Positions 1 through 6,727 of a stretch of 10,430 nucleotides of DNA are shown piece after piece. The translations under genes were made by a program, and so were the position numbers. The notes under the pieces are model-generated. The model was not told the DNA's origin. It saw nothing but the letters and a program-made list of their open reading frames with translations, and made no database searches. How positions within the stretch are numbered: the stretch's first letter is position 1; each line of letters starts with the position of its first letter. Source of the stretch: Flavobacteriales bacterium UBA4474 (GTDB lineage: Bacteria; Bacteroidota; Bacteroidia; Flavobacteriales_D; Sanyastnellaceae); assembly GCA_002389295.1 (NCBI GenBank), contig DGOE01000124.1:1-10430 (forward strand). Direction: 5' to 3'.

Positions 1-1178
1 ACCCTCAGGCCATCCATGTGACCCCTGTCACCCCCCCTGCATTCACCGTCACTTCAATACTCCAGCACCGGTCCAAGCGCGACACGATCATGGACATGGC
101 GTCAGTATTTCAAGAGGAAGGCGTGCTGAATCTCGACCCCTCAGATGATTTTGTATCCATCCGCTTTGCGCTCCTGGACTTTACACAAGTCCCACAATTC
201 TATCAATACCGGCTGATTCAAGCGTCCAACAGTCCGTCCAATTGGTTTCCGTTGAGCGACCCTGAAATCAACCTCAGTGGACTTTCTCCCGGATTGACGA
301 CGGTGGAAATCCAAGGACGACTGAGGGGCACAACGTGGCTTGACTCCACCCTTCAAATCCCCATTCAACTGGCGTCTCCATGGCACAAGGACCCGATAAA
401 CTTGACCTTCCTTGGTCTGCTGGTTTCGTTGTCAGCGGGAGGCGTAATTCTGCTGCGTCTCAAAAGGCTTCAATCAAGAAATGCACTGCTGGCCAGCATG
501 GTCAATGAGCGAACAAGCAACCTCAAACAAGCATTAGAACTCAAAGATGTTTACTTAAAAGAGGTGCATCACCGGGTCAAAAACAACCTCCAAATCATTG
601 GCAGCTTGCTGGATTTACAGGCCGAAAAAGAGCACCACCCTTCGACCCAACAAGCGCTCAATGCAGGACGCTCCCGAATAGAATCTATATCGCTCGTTCA
701 CAAACACTTGCGCGTTGACGCCAACGCACGACATGTGAATTTAACCGACTTCATCCACGAATATGTCACCCGTGTGGAAGATGCACTTCTGGAAGGTGAG
801 GCCCATGTGGAATGGACGCTGCAAGGCGACAACATCACCTTGGACATTGAACCCGCACAAGCCGTTGGATTGATGCTCAACGAACTGCTGACCAACAGCC
901 TGCAACATGTACATACCCGGCCTCTCAAAATTGACATCCGGTGGATTGAAGCCGAAGAAAAAGAACTGCACATCGAATACAAAGACAATGGCCCCGGCTT
1001 GCCGGAAAATGCAGGGCCTGGTAAGTCCTCGGAATCATTGGGACTCAAACTCATAGCGAGCCTCACCAAACAACTCAACGGCAAGGCTTCTTTGTCCCCC
1101 AGCAACAGGGCCCATTGGCATTTTCAATTGAAGTGCCCCTTTGAACATGAAAAAGGCCGAGACCTTCCGCTCAATTGA
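1..1178 (+). CDS. Y_Y_Y-domain sensor histidine kinase (HisKA_2 type), 5' end missing
   Basis: This is the C-terminal part of a membrane-bound sensor kinase that phosphorylates a partner regulator. The frame is open to the window edge (first full codon at 3), so the GTG at 18 is probably internal and the start lies outside. Numbering from that GTG: residues about 45-115 resemble the extracytoplasmic Y_Y_Y domain (YQYRLIQAS, NLSGLSPGLTTVEIQ), which in Bacteroidota usually follows a beta-propeller. A membrane segment spans about 127-147, then a short coiled linker. The dimerisation/phosphoacceptor box EVHHRVKNNLQ has the likely phosphorylated His at 184. The HATPase has an N box (LNELLTNSLQH, 287-297), a G1 box (DNGPGLP, 323-329) and a G2-like SLGLKLI. 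The LytTR regulator starts 47 bp downstream and is the probable partner. The propeller is inferred, not seen. Kinase assignment is firm; the signal sensed is unknown. Confidence 0.93.
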   Translation, partial: PQAIHVTPVTPPAFTVTSILQHRSKRDTIMDMASVFQEEGVLNLDPSDDFVSIRFALLDFTQVPQFYQYRLIQASNSPSNWFPLSDPEINLSGLSPGLTTVEIQGRLRGTTWLDSTLQIPIQLASPWHKDPINLTFLGLLVSLSAGGVILLRLKRLQSRNALLASMVNERTSNLKQALELKDVYLKEVHHRVKNNLQIIGSLLDLQAEKEHHPSTQQALNAGRSRIESISLVHKHLRVDANARHVNLTDFIHEYVTRVEDALLEGEAHVEWTLQGDNITLDIEPAQAVGLMLNELLTNSLQHVHTRPLKIDIRWIEAEEKELHIEYKDNGPGLPENAGPGKSSESLGLKLIASLTKQLNGKASLSPSNRAHWHFQLKCPFEHEKGRDLPLN

Positions 1179-1225
1179 TCGGGACTCCCCCGCCATGTCA
1201 ATGCTAACCTGACCCCCAACCCACC

Positions 1226-1969
1226 ATGAATTCCGGGCTCAACATTTTAATCTTGGAGGATGACGCCATCATCGGTGAGAGCATCCACATGCACCTCCGA
1301 AGTTTGGGACATACACCATATCCGCCCATTGACAATGTAGAGGCTGCCCTTTCATTCATTGAACGCAACCCCATCGACATGGCCATTTTGGACATTCAGG
1401 TTGACGGCCCTCAATCGGGCATTGATCTCGCCAAAAAAATTGACCTCAAGCACAAATTCCCTTACTTGTTTCTGACCGCCTTTACCGATGATAAAACAAT
1501 TGGGCTGGTCAACATGACCCAACCCTCAGGGTATTTGGTCAAGCCCTTCAGGCGCAGCGAATTAAAAGCTGCCATTTCTCTGGCAGTCATGAGAGGATCG
1601 CTGTTGGAAGACCCTCACGACCAAAGCAGCGAAAACAAAGCGAAGGATCAAAACCACATTTTCGTGAATGTCGGCGGCGAATGGAATCGGATTGACACAG
1701 CAGACATCCTCTATTTGGAGAGTGCACATGTGTACACAGAAATCCACACCACCACCTCAAAAACGATCACGCGAAAGTCCATGACCGAATTGGTCAATGA
1801 ACTCAACCAACAAGGCATCATCCGAATCCATAGAAGTCGCGCGGTCAACCTTGCCCATGTGACCCGTTTCAGCAAACAAACCGTGTATATTCAAGACTTG
1901 GAATTCAAAGTCAGCGCTTCATTCCGCCAAGCTTTGAAAGAAAGGCTTAAAGACTCAAAACAAGAATAA
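1226..1969 (+). CDS. LytTR-family response regulator (REC + LytTR)
   Basis: This 247-residue, two-domain regulator of the AlgR/LytR type is expected to bind DNA once phosphorylated. The receiver domain covers about 5-122. It has the acidic pocket E11-D12-D13, phosphoacceptor D56 in AILDIQVDG, the switch Thr84 in FLTAF and Lys106 in YLVKPF, so all catalytic positions are present. A linker of about 20 residues leads to a LytTR DNA-binding domain at about 144-243, with the characteristic DILYLESAHVYTEIHT and IRIHRSRAVNLAHV segments. The ATG at 1226 is chosen because the receiver begins immediately after it; no Shine-Dalgarno sequence is visible, as is usual in this phylum. It lies 47 bp behind the kinase gene on the same strand, so the two probably form one operon and one phosphorelay. 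Targets cannot be read from this window. Confidence 0.94.
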   Translation: MNSGLNILILEDDAIIGESIHMHLRSLGHTPYPPIDNVEAALSFIERNPIDMAILDIQVDGPQSGIDLAKKIDLKHKFPYLFLTAFTDDKTIGLVNMTQPSGYLVKPFRRSELKAAISLAVMRGSLLEDPHDQSSENKAKDQNHIFVNVGGEWNRIDTADILYLESAHVYTEIHTTTSKTITRKSMTELVNELNQQGIIRIHRSRAVNLAHVTRFSKQTVYIQDLEFKVSASFRQALKERLKDSKQE

Positions 1970-1996
1970 GCCCTTGTACATCGAGAAATAGAGGAC

Positions 1997-2031
1997 AAAA
2001 GGCTTTGGAATTCATATCTGAATGGCCTTTT
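1997..2031 (+). terminator. Hairpin after the response regulator
   Basis: The arms AAAAGGC (1997-2003) and GCCTTTT (2025-2031) are complementary. Inside them a second pairing ATTCA (2010-2014) / TGAAT (2019-2023) closes a four-base loop. The outer right arm ends in a T run. The hairpin begins 28 bp after the regulator's stop codon, which suits a weak intrinsic terminator for the kinase-regulator operon. The stem is A+T-rich and interrupted, so it may be inefficient. Confidence 0.5.
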
Positions 2032-2252
2032 ATGTGTTCTCAATCACTTGACCTCCGGAATTTTCGCGACCGCGCCACTTTGAGTATTCGCTTGAATATG
2101 ATATTCACCAAATCAAAGTTTACATAAGTCAGACAAGGGTTTTTATAATCTTCCTACCACCTTGATTCCACAAAAAATAACCTGAACTTTACACCGAGAC
2201 AGGAGTAAAAGCCAGCATGCGTTGCTTTCTCTCCATTCCTTGCCTAACAACA

Positions 2253-2284
2253 AAAAACGAGCCCTATACCAAGGGCTCGTTTTT
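2253..2284. terminator. Bidirectional intrinsic terminator
   Basis: This is a perfect 13-bp inverted repeat. AAAAACGAGCCCT (2253-2265) pairs with AGGGCTCGTTTTT (2272-2284) around a six-base loop. The nine inner pairs ACGAGCCCT/AGGGCTCGT form a G+C-rich stem, and U-tracts follow on both strands (to 2290 on +, to 2252 on -). It lies 34 bp beyond the stop of the minus-strand PLP-enzyme gene, and would also stop read-through from the kinase-regulator operon. Confidence 0.9.
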
Positions 2285-2318
2285 GTTTTTACGCCCCTAG
2301 ATCGTGGCGCAGCCAGCC

Positions 2319-3296
2319 TCAAAGCCAGCCCTGCTCGCGCATCCAGTCGTCGTTGTAGACTTTGCCTACATAGCGCGAGCCGTGGTCGTGGAAGAGGACG
2401 ACGGCCAAGTCCGTGGGCTTGAGCTCGTCCTTGAGCTGGCGCAAACCCTGAAAGGCTGAACCGCAACTGTAGCCGAGGAAAAGGCCCTCTTGCTTCGCAA
2501 GCTCACGGGTGGTGAGGGCACCATCCTTGTCGGTGACCTTTTCAAATTTATCGATGATGTCGAAGTCCACGTTGGCCGGCAGGATGTCCTCACCAATGCC
2601 CTCGGTGATGTAGGGGTAAATCTCCTTTTCATCGAACTCGCCCGTCTCGTGGTACTTCTTGAATACGGAGCCATAGGAATCGACACCCCAAATCTGGATG
2701 TCGGGGTTCTTTTCCTTGAGGTACTTGGCCGTGCCGCTGATGGTACCTCCGGTGCCTACCCCTGTGCAGAAGTGGGTGATCATGCCGCCGGTCTGCTTCC
2801 AAATCTCCGGACCGGTGGTCTCATAGTGGGCCTGACGGTTGGCGAGATTGTCGTACTGGTTGCACCACACGCTGTTTGGGATCTCCTTGTTGAGCCGCTC
2901 CGCCACGCTGTAGTAGCTGTCCGGATGATCGGGCGCCACCTCCGTAGGGCACACATACACTTCCGCGCCCACTGCGCGGAGGATGTCGATCTTCTCCTGC
3001 GACTGCTTGTCACTCATGGTGCAAATCAGCTTGTACCCTTTGACCGCACAGGCCAAGGCGAGCCCCATGCCGGTGTTTCCGCTGGTGCACTCAATGATGG
3101 TGCCTCCGGGCTTCAGGTGGCCATTGCGCTCCGCCGCCTCCACCATGCTCAAGGCCATGCGGTCCTTCACGCTGTGGCCCGGATTGAAGTACTCGACCTT
3201 GGCCAGCACGGGGCAGGGGAAATCCGCTGCGACCTTATTCATGCGAATCATCGGGGTGTTGCCGATGGCGCCGAGGATGTTTTCGTGGATGATCAT
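2319..3296 (-). CDS. PLP-dependent cysteine synthase / cystathionine beta-synthase family enzyme
   Basis: This 325-residue fold-type II PLP enzyme makes cysteine from O-acetylserine and sulfide, or condenses serine with homocysteine. The internal aldimine lysine is K44 in HSVKDR. The substrate loop is TSGNTG (71-76), the phosphate-binding loop GTGGT (181-185), and the pyridine-contacting Ser277 sits in GYSCGSA. EGIGED is at 232-237. The segment NQYDNLANRQAHYETTGPEI and the end DDWMREQGWL look more like catalytic cores of cystathionine beta-synthase than classic CysK. No Bateman (CBS-pair) regulatory domain follows, so the protein ends after the catalytic core. I chose ATG 3296 over an in-frame TTG at 3317 because family members begin just before the ENILGAIGNTP motif and because a -7-like element covers that TTG. 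It follows the permease gene by 36 bp. Substrate preference cannot be decided from sequence alone. Confidence 0.92.
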   Translation of the reverse strand: MIIHENILGAIGNTPMIRMNKVAADFPCPVLAKVEYFNPGHSVKDRMALSMVEAAERNGHLKPGGTIIECTSGNTGMGLALACAVKGYKLICTMSDKQSQEKIDILRAVGAEVYVCPTEVAPDHPDSYYSVAERLNKEIPNSVWCNQYDNLANRQAHYETTGPEIWKQTGGMITHFCTGVGTGGTISGTAKYLKEKNPDIQIWGVDSYGSVFKKYHETGEFDEKEIYPYITEGIGEDILPANVDFDIIDKFEKVTDKDGALTTRELAKQEGLFLGYSCGSAFQGLRQLKDELKPTDLAVVLFHDHGSRYVGKVYNDDWMREQGWL

Positions 3297-3314
3297 GGCA
3301 GGAGTTGGGTGGTG

Positions 3315-3322
3315 CAAAGATA
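3315..3322 (-). promoter_or_regulatory. Bacteroidota -7 promoter element (TATCTTTG)
   Basis: Read on the minus strand, this is TATCTTTG, an exact match to the Bacteroidota sigma-factor -7 consensus TAnnTTTG, followed by CA. It lies 18 bp before the ATG at 3296, predicting a short leader. No good TTTG -33 box is seen; TTCG about 19 bp upstream is the nearest. The element lies between the permease stop and the PLP-enzyme start, so the enzyme can probably be transcribed on its own. Confidence 0.6.
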
Positions 3323-3332
3323 CCGGCTGCTT

Positions 3333-4862
3333 CTAGTCGAAGCGAAGCGATTCCACCGGATCCAGCCGCGAGATATACCGCGCGGGCAGGAACATCGCGG
3401 CAGCGCACACCAACAAAATGCCCGCCTCCACAGTGGCGATGCGCGCAAAATCCAGCTCAATGGGCACCGTAGACAGGTAGTAACTGCGTGCCTCGAGGGT
3501 GATGAACCCCGTCTGCTGCTGGAAATAGGCCAATCCGAGCCCCAGGGCATTTCCCCAAGCCAACCCCATCAACAGAATGCGCAATGACAGCCGGACAAAT
3601 ACCCCCATCAGCGGGCCATCGGCCATGCCCAGCGCCTTGAGCAGCCCAATGGAACGCGTGCGCTCCAGCATCAGCAGCAGCATGGCCGAGGCCATGTTGA
3701 GGATGGCGATCAGGACCATCAACCCAATGATGAGCTCCACGTTGAGGTCGAGCATCGCCAGCCACTGAAACATCTCCGGGTGATCGTCCACCACACTGCG
3801 CACATCAAGGTCGTAGGGCACGGCAAAAAAGAGGCTGTCAGACACCGTCCACAAGGCCGCGTAGTCCTCCACCCTCAGCTCGATGCCGCCGATGTAGTGG
3901 CGGCTGCTGCCTCCGGCTGTGCGGACGCTAGGCGAAACGCCTCGGGCAACGTCCCAGGTGACCCACGCCGTATCGGGAAGCGTGGCCCCACCGTCGGACA
4001 CCACCGCACGGGCCGCGCCGCTGCCCTCCAATGGATGCGGTCCTGCACCCCTCCAATCCACTCCGCTCCAGTCATAGCGCAGCGGCCCTTGGCCTCCCGT
4101 CGCTGCGACTTGGACTTGGCGCGCACCCAGAGTGTCATCCACCACCGTGTCGTCCACCACCGCATCGGACACGCGCATGCGCGCCACAATGCCCCAACCG
4201 CTCAAGTCCTGCAAATGGTGGAGGGCGCAGTACACAAACTCCGCATCGAATTCCTGCAACCCCGTGCCGTAGATCCCGCTGACGGTAAAGACGCGCGGCC
4301 GAATTTCCCCGCGCGCATCGGCCAGAAGCAGCCGCACCCGTTGGCCCACTTCCAAAAACAACTCTCGGGCGTGGACCTCGGACACCAACAATTCCATGCC
4401 CTCGGCCTCCGGATGGAAATCAGGCAAGCGCCCCGCCCGCAAGTAGCGCTGCAAAAATTCCGGATCGGCATCGGCGCCCAACCCCTTGACGAGCACCCCT
4501 TCGACCTCCTCCCCTGTCTCCAAAATGGCCGGCCGCTGGGCATAAGCTTGTACGTGGCGCACGCCCGGAACCGCGGCCATCGCCGCTGTATCCACATCCG
4601 TCCAGGCCACGCGGTCACTTCCCTGGGACCGGCCTTGGTCCCCCGCGACCACTGTCAGGTGGGCACCAAAACCGACCACGAGGTCCCGCACATCGCGCTG
4701 AAAGCCCTGGACAATGGCCAAGGAAAGGATGATCAGCGCCACCCCAATCGCCACCCCACCTTGCGCCATGCGCACCACGGGGCGGGCGATGCCCTGACCT
4801 GTGGGGTCGACCGTCATCCGGCGCGCAAGGAACCGGATGGCCATTCGGGGGCGAGAGGACAT
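3333..4862 (-). CDS. FtsX/LolC-E-like ABC transporter permease
   Basis: This inner-membrane permease, about 509 residues, is of the MacB/LolC-E type. Members use a cytoplasmic ATPase (not encoded here) to extract lipoproteins or drive other envelope processes. Topology is typical: a basic N-terminus with AIRFLARRM, TM1 at about 35-54, a large periplasmic domain at about 55-370, then three C-terminal membrane segments at about 376-398, 428-447 and 478-494. The FtsX signature LERTRSIGLLKALGM lies after TM2, and the protein ends in RYISRLDPVESLRFD, typical of the family. Length exceeds the roughly 400-420 residues I expect for Bacteroidota LolC/E-like permeases. The excess lies at about 235-325, with a VVDDTVVDDT repeat. 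The start is ATG 4862; a TTG at 4871 overlaps the promoter motif, and ATG 4844 is the alternative. It diverges from namZ and precedes the PLP-enzyme gene. Whether it is truly a Lol component is uncertain. Confidence 0.88.
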   Translation of the reverse strand: MSSRPRMAIRFLARRMTVDPTGQGIARPVVRMAQGGVAIGVALIILSLAIVQGFQRDVRDLVVGFGAHLTVVAGDQGRSQGSDRVAWTDVDTAAMAAVPGVRHVQAYAQRPAILETGEEVEGVLVKGLGADADPEFLQRYLRAGRLPDFHPEAEGMELLVSEVHARELFLEVGQRVRLLLADARGEIRPRVFTVSGIYGTGLQEFDAEFVYCALHHLQDLSGWGIVARMRVSDAVVDDTVVDDTLGARQVQVAATGGQGPLRYDWSGVDWRGAGPHPLEGSGAARAVVSDGGATLPDTAWVTWDVARGVSPSVRTAGGSSRHYIGGIELRVEDYAALWTVSDSLFFAVPYDLDVRSVVDDHPEMFQWLAMLDLNVELIIGLMVLIAILNMASAMLLLMLERTRSIGLLKALGMADGPLMGVFVRLSLRILLMGLAWGNALGLGLAYFQQQTGFITLEARSYYLSTVPIELDFARIATVEAGILLVCAAAMFLPARYISRLDPVESLRFD

Positions 4863-4867
4863 GCGAT

Positions 4868-4893
4868 GCAAGGTAAAGGGCGCGTTACTTTGC
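4868..4893. promoter_or_regulatory. Mirrored divergent -7-like elements between permease and namZ
   Basis: GCAAGGTAA (4868-4876) and TTACTTTGC (4885-4893) form an inverted repeat with 8 of 9 positions matching, across an 8-bp spacer. Read outward, each half resembles the TAnnTTTG -7 element: TTACTTTG toward namZ (4885-4892) and TTACCTTG toward the permease. Each ends only four or five bases before its ATG (4898 and 4862), so transcripts would be nearly leaderless. No -33 boxes were recognised. A palindromic regulator site is an alternative reading. Confidence 0.45.
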
Positions 4894-4897
4894 CATC

Positions 4898-6133
4898 ATG
4901 CGCACCCCAGCATTCCTCCCCGTCCTCTTGTGGGTATTCGCGGCTTCGCTCGGAGCACAAGTGGTCCCCGGCGACGCCCGGATGGAAGCCTACCTGCCCC
5001 AACTCGAAGGCCAGCGCGTGGGGGTGGTCTGCAACCACACCGCCCGCATCGCTTCAGCCGGGGGCGGTACGGTTCATCTCATCGACACTTTGATGGGTGC
5101 CGGTGTCAACGTGGCCGCTGCATTTGGACCGGAACACGGTTTTCGGGGCGACCTGCCCGACGGTGCCCACGCCGACGACGGCACGGATCCCAAAACGGGC
5201 ATCCCGGTCCACTCCCTCTATGGCACGCACAAAAAACCCACGGCGGCCCAACTCGCCGGCCTCGATGTGGTCCTCTTTGACATCCAAGACGTCGGGGTGC
5301 GCTGCTACACCTACCTGTCCACCTTGATCCTGGTGATGGAGGCCTGCGCCGAACAAGGCCTGCCCCTCATCGTCCTCGACCGCCCCAACCCCAACGGCCA
5401 CCTTGTCGCCGGTCCCATCCTCGACACCGCCGTGGTCCGGTCCTTTGTGGGGTTTCTGCCCATTCCGCTTTCCCACGGCATGACCCTGGGCGAGCTCGCC
5501 GAGATGGCCAATGGCGAAGGGTGGCTCGGTGGCGGCTATTCCGATCCGCCGGACCCCGCGCTGCGCTGCGCACTGACCGTCATTCCTTGCACGGGTTGGA
5601 CGCGCAACGCCCAGTGGCCTGCCCCCATCGCCCCGAGTCCCAACTTGCCGACCCCGGAAGCGGTTCTCCTCTACCCGCACCTTGTGCTGCTTGAGGCCAC
5701 CATCGCCAGCGTGGGACGCGGCACGGATGCCCCGTTTACCCGCGTGGGTTTTCCGGGATTTACCCGCGGTCCCATCGCCTTCACCCCACAGCCCAATGCG
5801 GCCTCGCGCTACCCCAAACACGCCGGACAATCCTGCCAAGGCTTCAGCTTGCTGCGCCGGCTGGGCTCGTGGCAGCATGGCAAAGCGGTGCCCCGACTCC
5901 ACCTTGAAGTCCTCAGCGAAGTGCACCAAGCCTGGCTGAACACCCCGGCTGGAGACCAGAGCCCCTTCATTGACCGGCCCCAGTTCTTTGACCAACTCGC
6001 GGGGGACCCTGCGCTCAGGGTGGCGATCGAAGCCGGAACACCGCTCGAAGAGCTCCGCAACCTTTGGGCCATGGAGCGTTCCCGCTTCTTGGAAATGCGA
6101 AGTCGTTACCTTCGCTATCCTGCCGGTCTTTGA
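4898..6133 (+). CDS. namZ: NamZ-type exo-beta-N-acetylmuramidase (DUF1343)
   Basis: NamZ enzymes remove terminal N-acetylmuramic acid from peptidoglycan fragments, feeding murein recycling outside the cytoplasm. The 411-residue protein has a signal peptide (about 1-20, hydrophobic run ending ASLGA/QVV) and then the family's N-terminal Rossmann-like domain. Visible motifs are VGVVCNHTAR (41-50), FGPEHGFRG (76-84, with likely catalytic Glu79), DPKTGIPVHSLYG (97-109), FDIQDVGVRCYTYLSTL (127-143) and DRPNPNG (161-167). The C-terminal half has SPNLPTPEAVLLYP (247-260), SVGRGTDAPF (271-280) and FTPQPN...YPKHAGQSCQGFSL. The usual EGTN-like box before SVGRGT reads EATI here. Length is normal for the family. 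A -7-like TTACTTTG ends five bases before the ATG. The lipoprotein gene follows after 32 bp and may be co-transcribed. Family assignment is firm; the enzyme activity is by homology. Confidence 0.92.
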   Translation: MRTPAFLPVLLWVFAASLGAQVVPGDARMEAYLPQLEGQRVGVVCNHTARIASAGGGTVHLIDTLMGAGVNVAAAFGPEHGFRGDLPDGAHADDGTDPKTGIPVHSLYGTHKKPTAAQLAGLDVVLFDIQDVGVRCYTYLSTLILVMEACAEQGLPLIVLDRPNPNGHLVAGPILDTAVVRSFVGFLPIPLSHGMTLGELAEMANGEGWLGGGYSDPPDPALRCALTVIPCTGWTRNAQWPAPIAPSPNLPTPEAVLLYPHLVLLEATIASVGRGTDAPFTRVGFPGFTRGPIAFTPQPNAASRYPKHAGQSCQGFSLLRRLGSWQHGKAVPRLHLEVLSEVHQAWLNTPAGDQSPFIDRPQFFDQLAGDPALRVAIEAGTPLEELRNLWAMERSRFLEMRSRYLRYPAGL

Positions 6134-6165
6134 CCCGCAGTTTCACAACACCTGTCCCGTAGACC

Positions 6166-6690
6166 ATGAACCGCGTTTCCGCCCTGTTCCTTCCGGCCAC
6201 CGTGGCCCTTCTGCTCGCCGCTTGCAGCACTTCGGAAGACTACATGCCACCTGTATACACTTGCGATTGCGGCGCCCTTATCCTCGATGGAGATTCCATG
6301 GAGGTGCTGGGGGCCGAGTACGTGTACCTCCAACAGGAGGACAGCCTCTTCTCTCGCCGGTACTTTGTGACGGCAAATGCCCGCACCGAAGACGAAAACG
6401 CCGAACACGGCGTCAGCCTGATTTTGGATGTCCCCAACGTGCAGCAAGGCGCCATCTTCTATCCCATGGAAGGCCTGTTCACCCAAATGGATGAATCCAA
6501 TTTCAATGTCGCTTTTGACACCACGCAGACCTATCGCGTGACCAATGGCGTGGCCAGTGTAGTGGCCGCCCCCCTCTCCGGTGGCGAAGAATCCGTTACG
6601 GTCGACTTTCTCATCCGCCGCGAGCAAAATGGTGAACTGGTGGGATTCGAGCGCACCCTGAAAGGCAATTTCAAGCTGGAAATCAACTGA
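6166..6690 (+). CDS. Small lipoprotein of unknown function
   Basis: This 174-residue protein has a lipoprotein signal peptide: MNRVS, a hydrophobic stretch, then lipobox LAAC with the modified Cys at 20. The mature part begins STSEDYMPPVYTCDCGAL, with two more cysteines (33 and 35). The rest is predicted mostly beta-strand, with alternating patterns such as AEYVYLQQEDSLFSRRYFV and VTVDFLIRREQNGELVGFER, fitting a small beta-sandwich exposed at a membrane surface. I do not recognise a family. No clear -7 box lies directly upstream, apart from a loose TACCTTCG inside the end of namZ (6107-6114), so it may be read from the namZ promoter. It sits 32 bp after namZ and 37 bp before the large secreted protein gene. 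The gene itself is credible from signal peptide and context; its function is open. Confidence 0.85.
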   Translation: MNRVSALFLPATVALLLAACSTSEDYMPPVYTCDCGALILDGDSMEVLGAEYVYLQQEDSLFSRRYFVTANARTEDENAEHGVSLILDVPNVQQGAIFYPMEGLFTQMDESNFNVAFDTTQTYRVTNGVASVVAAPLSGGEESVTVDFLIRREQNGELVGFERTLKGNFKLEIN

Positions 6691-6727
6691 TTTCAAGGCC
6701 CAAAGCGGTTTTGGTCGTAAATTGTAA

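Larger units (their letters stand above)
1970..2318. other. Intergenic region between converging genes
   Basis: These 349 bp separate the end of the regulator gene from the end of the converging cysteine-synthase-type gene. The stretch holds the weak hairpin at 1997-2031 and the strong terminator at 2253-2284. Between them, about 220 bp are relatively A+T-rich. They contain a small palindrome GAATATGATATTC (2094-2106) and a 27-codon reading frame from ATG 2217 that runs through the terminator stem. I see no convincing gene, tRNA or canonical TAnnTTTG promoter there. A small RNA ending at the second hairpin is possible but unsupported. Confidence 0.6.

Noticed and set aside
2094..2106. Palindrome GAATATGATATTC as a possible operator
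   Set aside because: It is short, A+T-rich and far from any start codon; such palindromes occur by chance.
2217..2300. 27-codon frame with an AGGAG upstream, starting ATG 2217
   Set aside because: It reads straight through the strong terminator stem, has no recognisable product, and Shine-Dalgarno use is not seen elsewhere in the window.
2490..3587. 365-codon plus-strand frame opposite the PLP-enzyme gene
   Set aside because: It is antisense to a gene with all catalytic motifs, and its own translation shows no recognisable family, signal peptide or domain.
4869..4871. TTG start for the permease
   Set aside because: It lies within the -7-like element; ATG 4862 is three codons later and fits family N-termini.
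3780..5093. 437-codon plus-strand frame opposite the permease and running into namZ
   Set aside because: It is antisense to two well-supported genes, has a His/Arg/Pro-rich composition with no domain, and long spurious frames are expected in this G+C-rich part.
5054..5995. 313-codon minus-strand frame opposite namZ
   Set aside because: It is fully antisense to a conserved gene, and its low-complexity Gly/Arg/Val-rich product is typical of a shadow frame.
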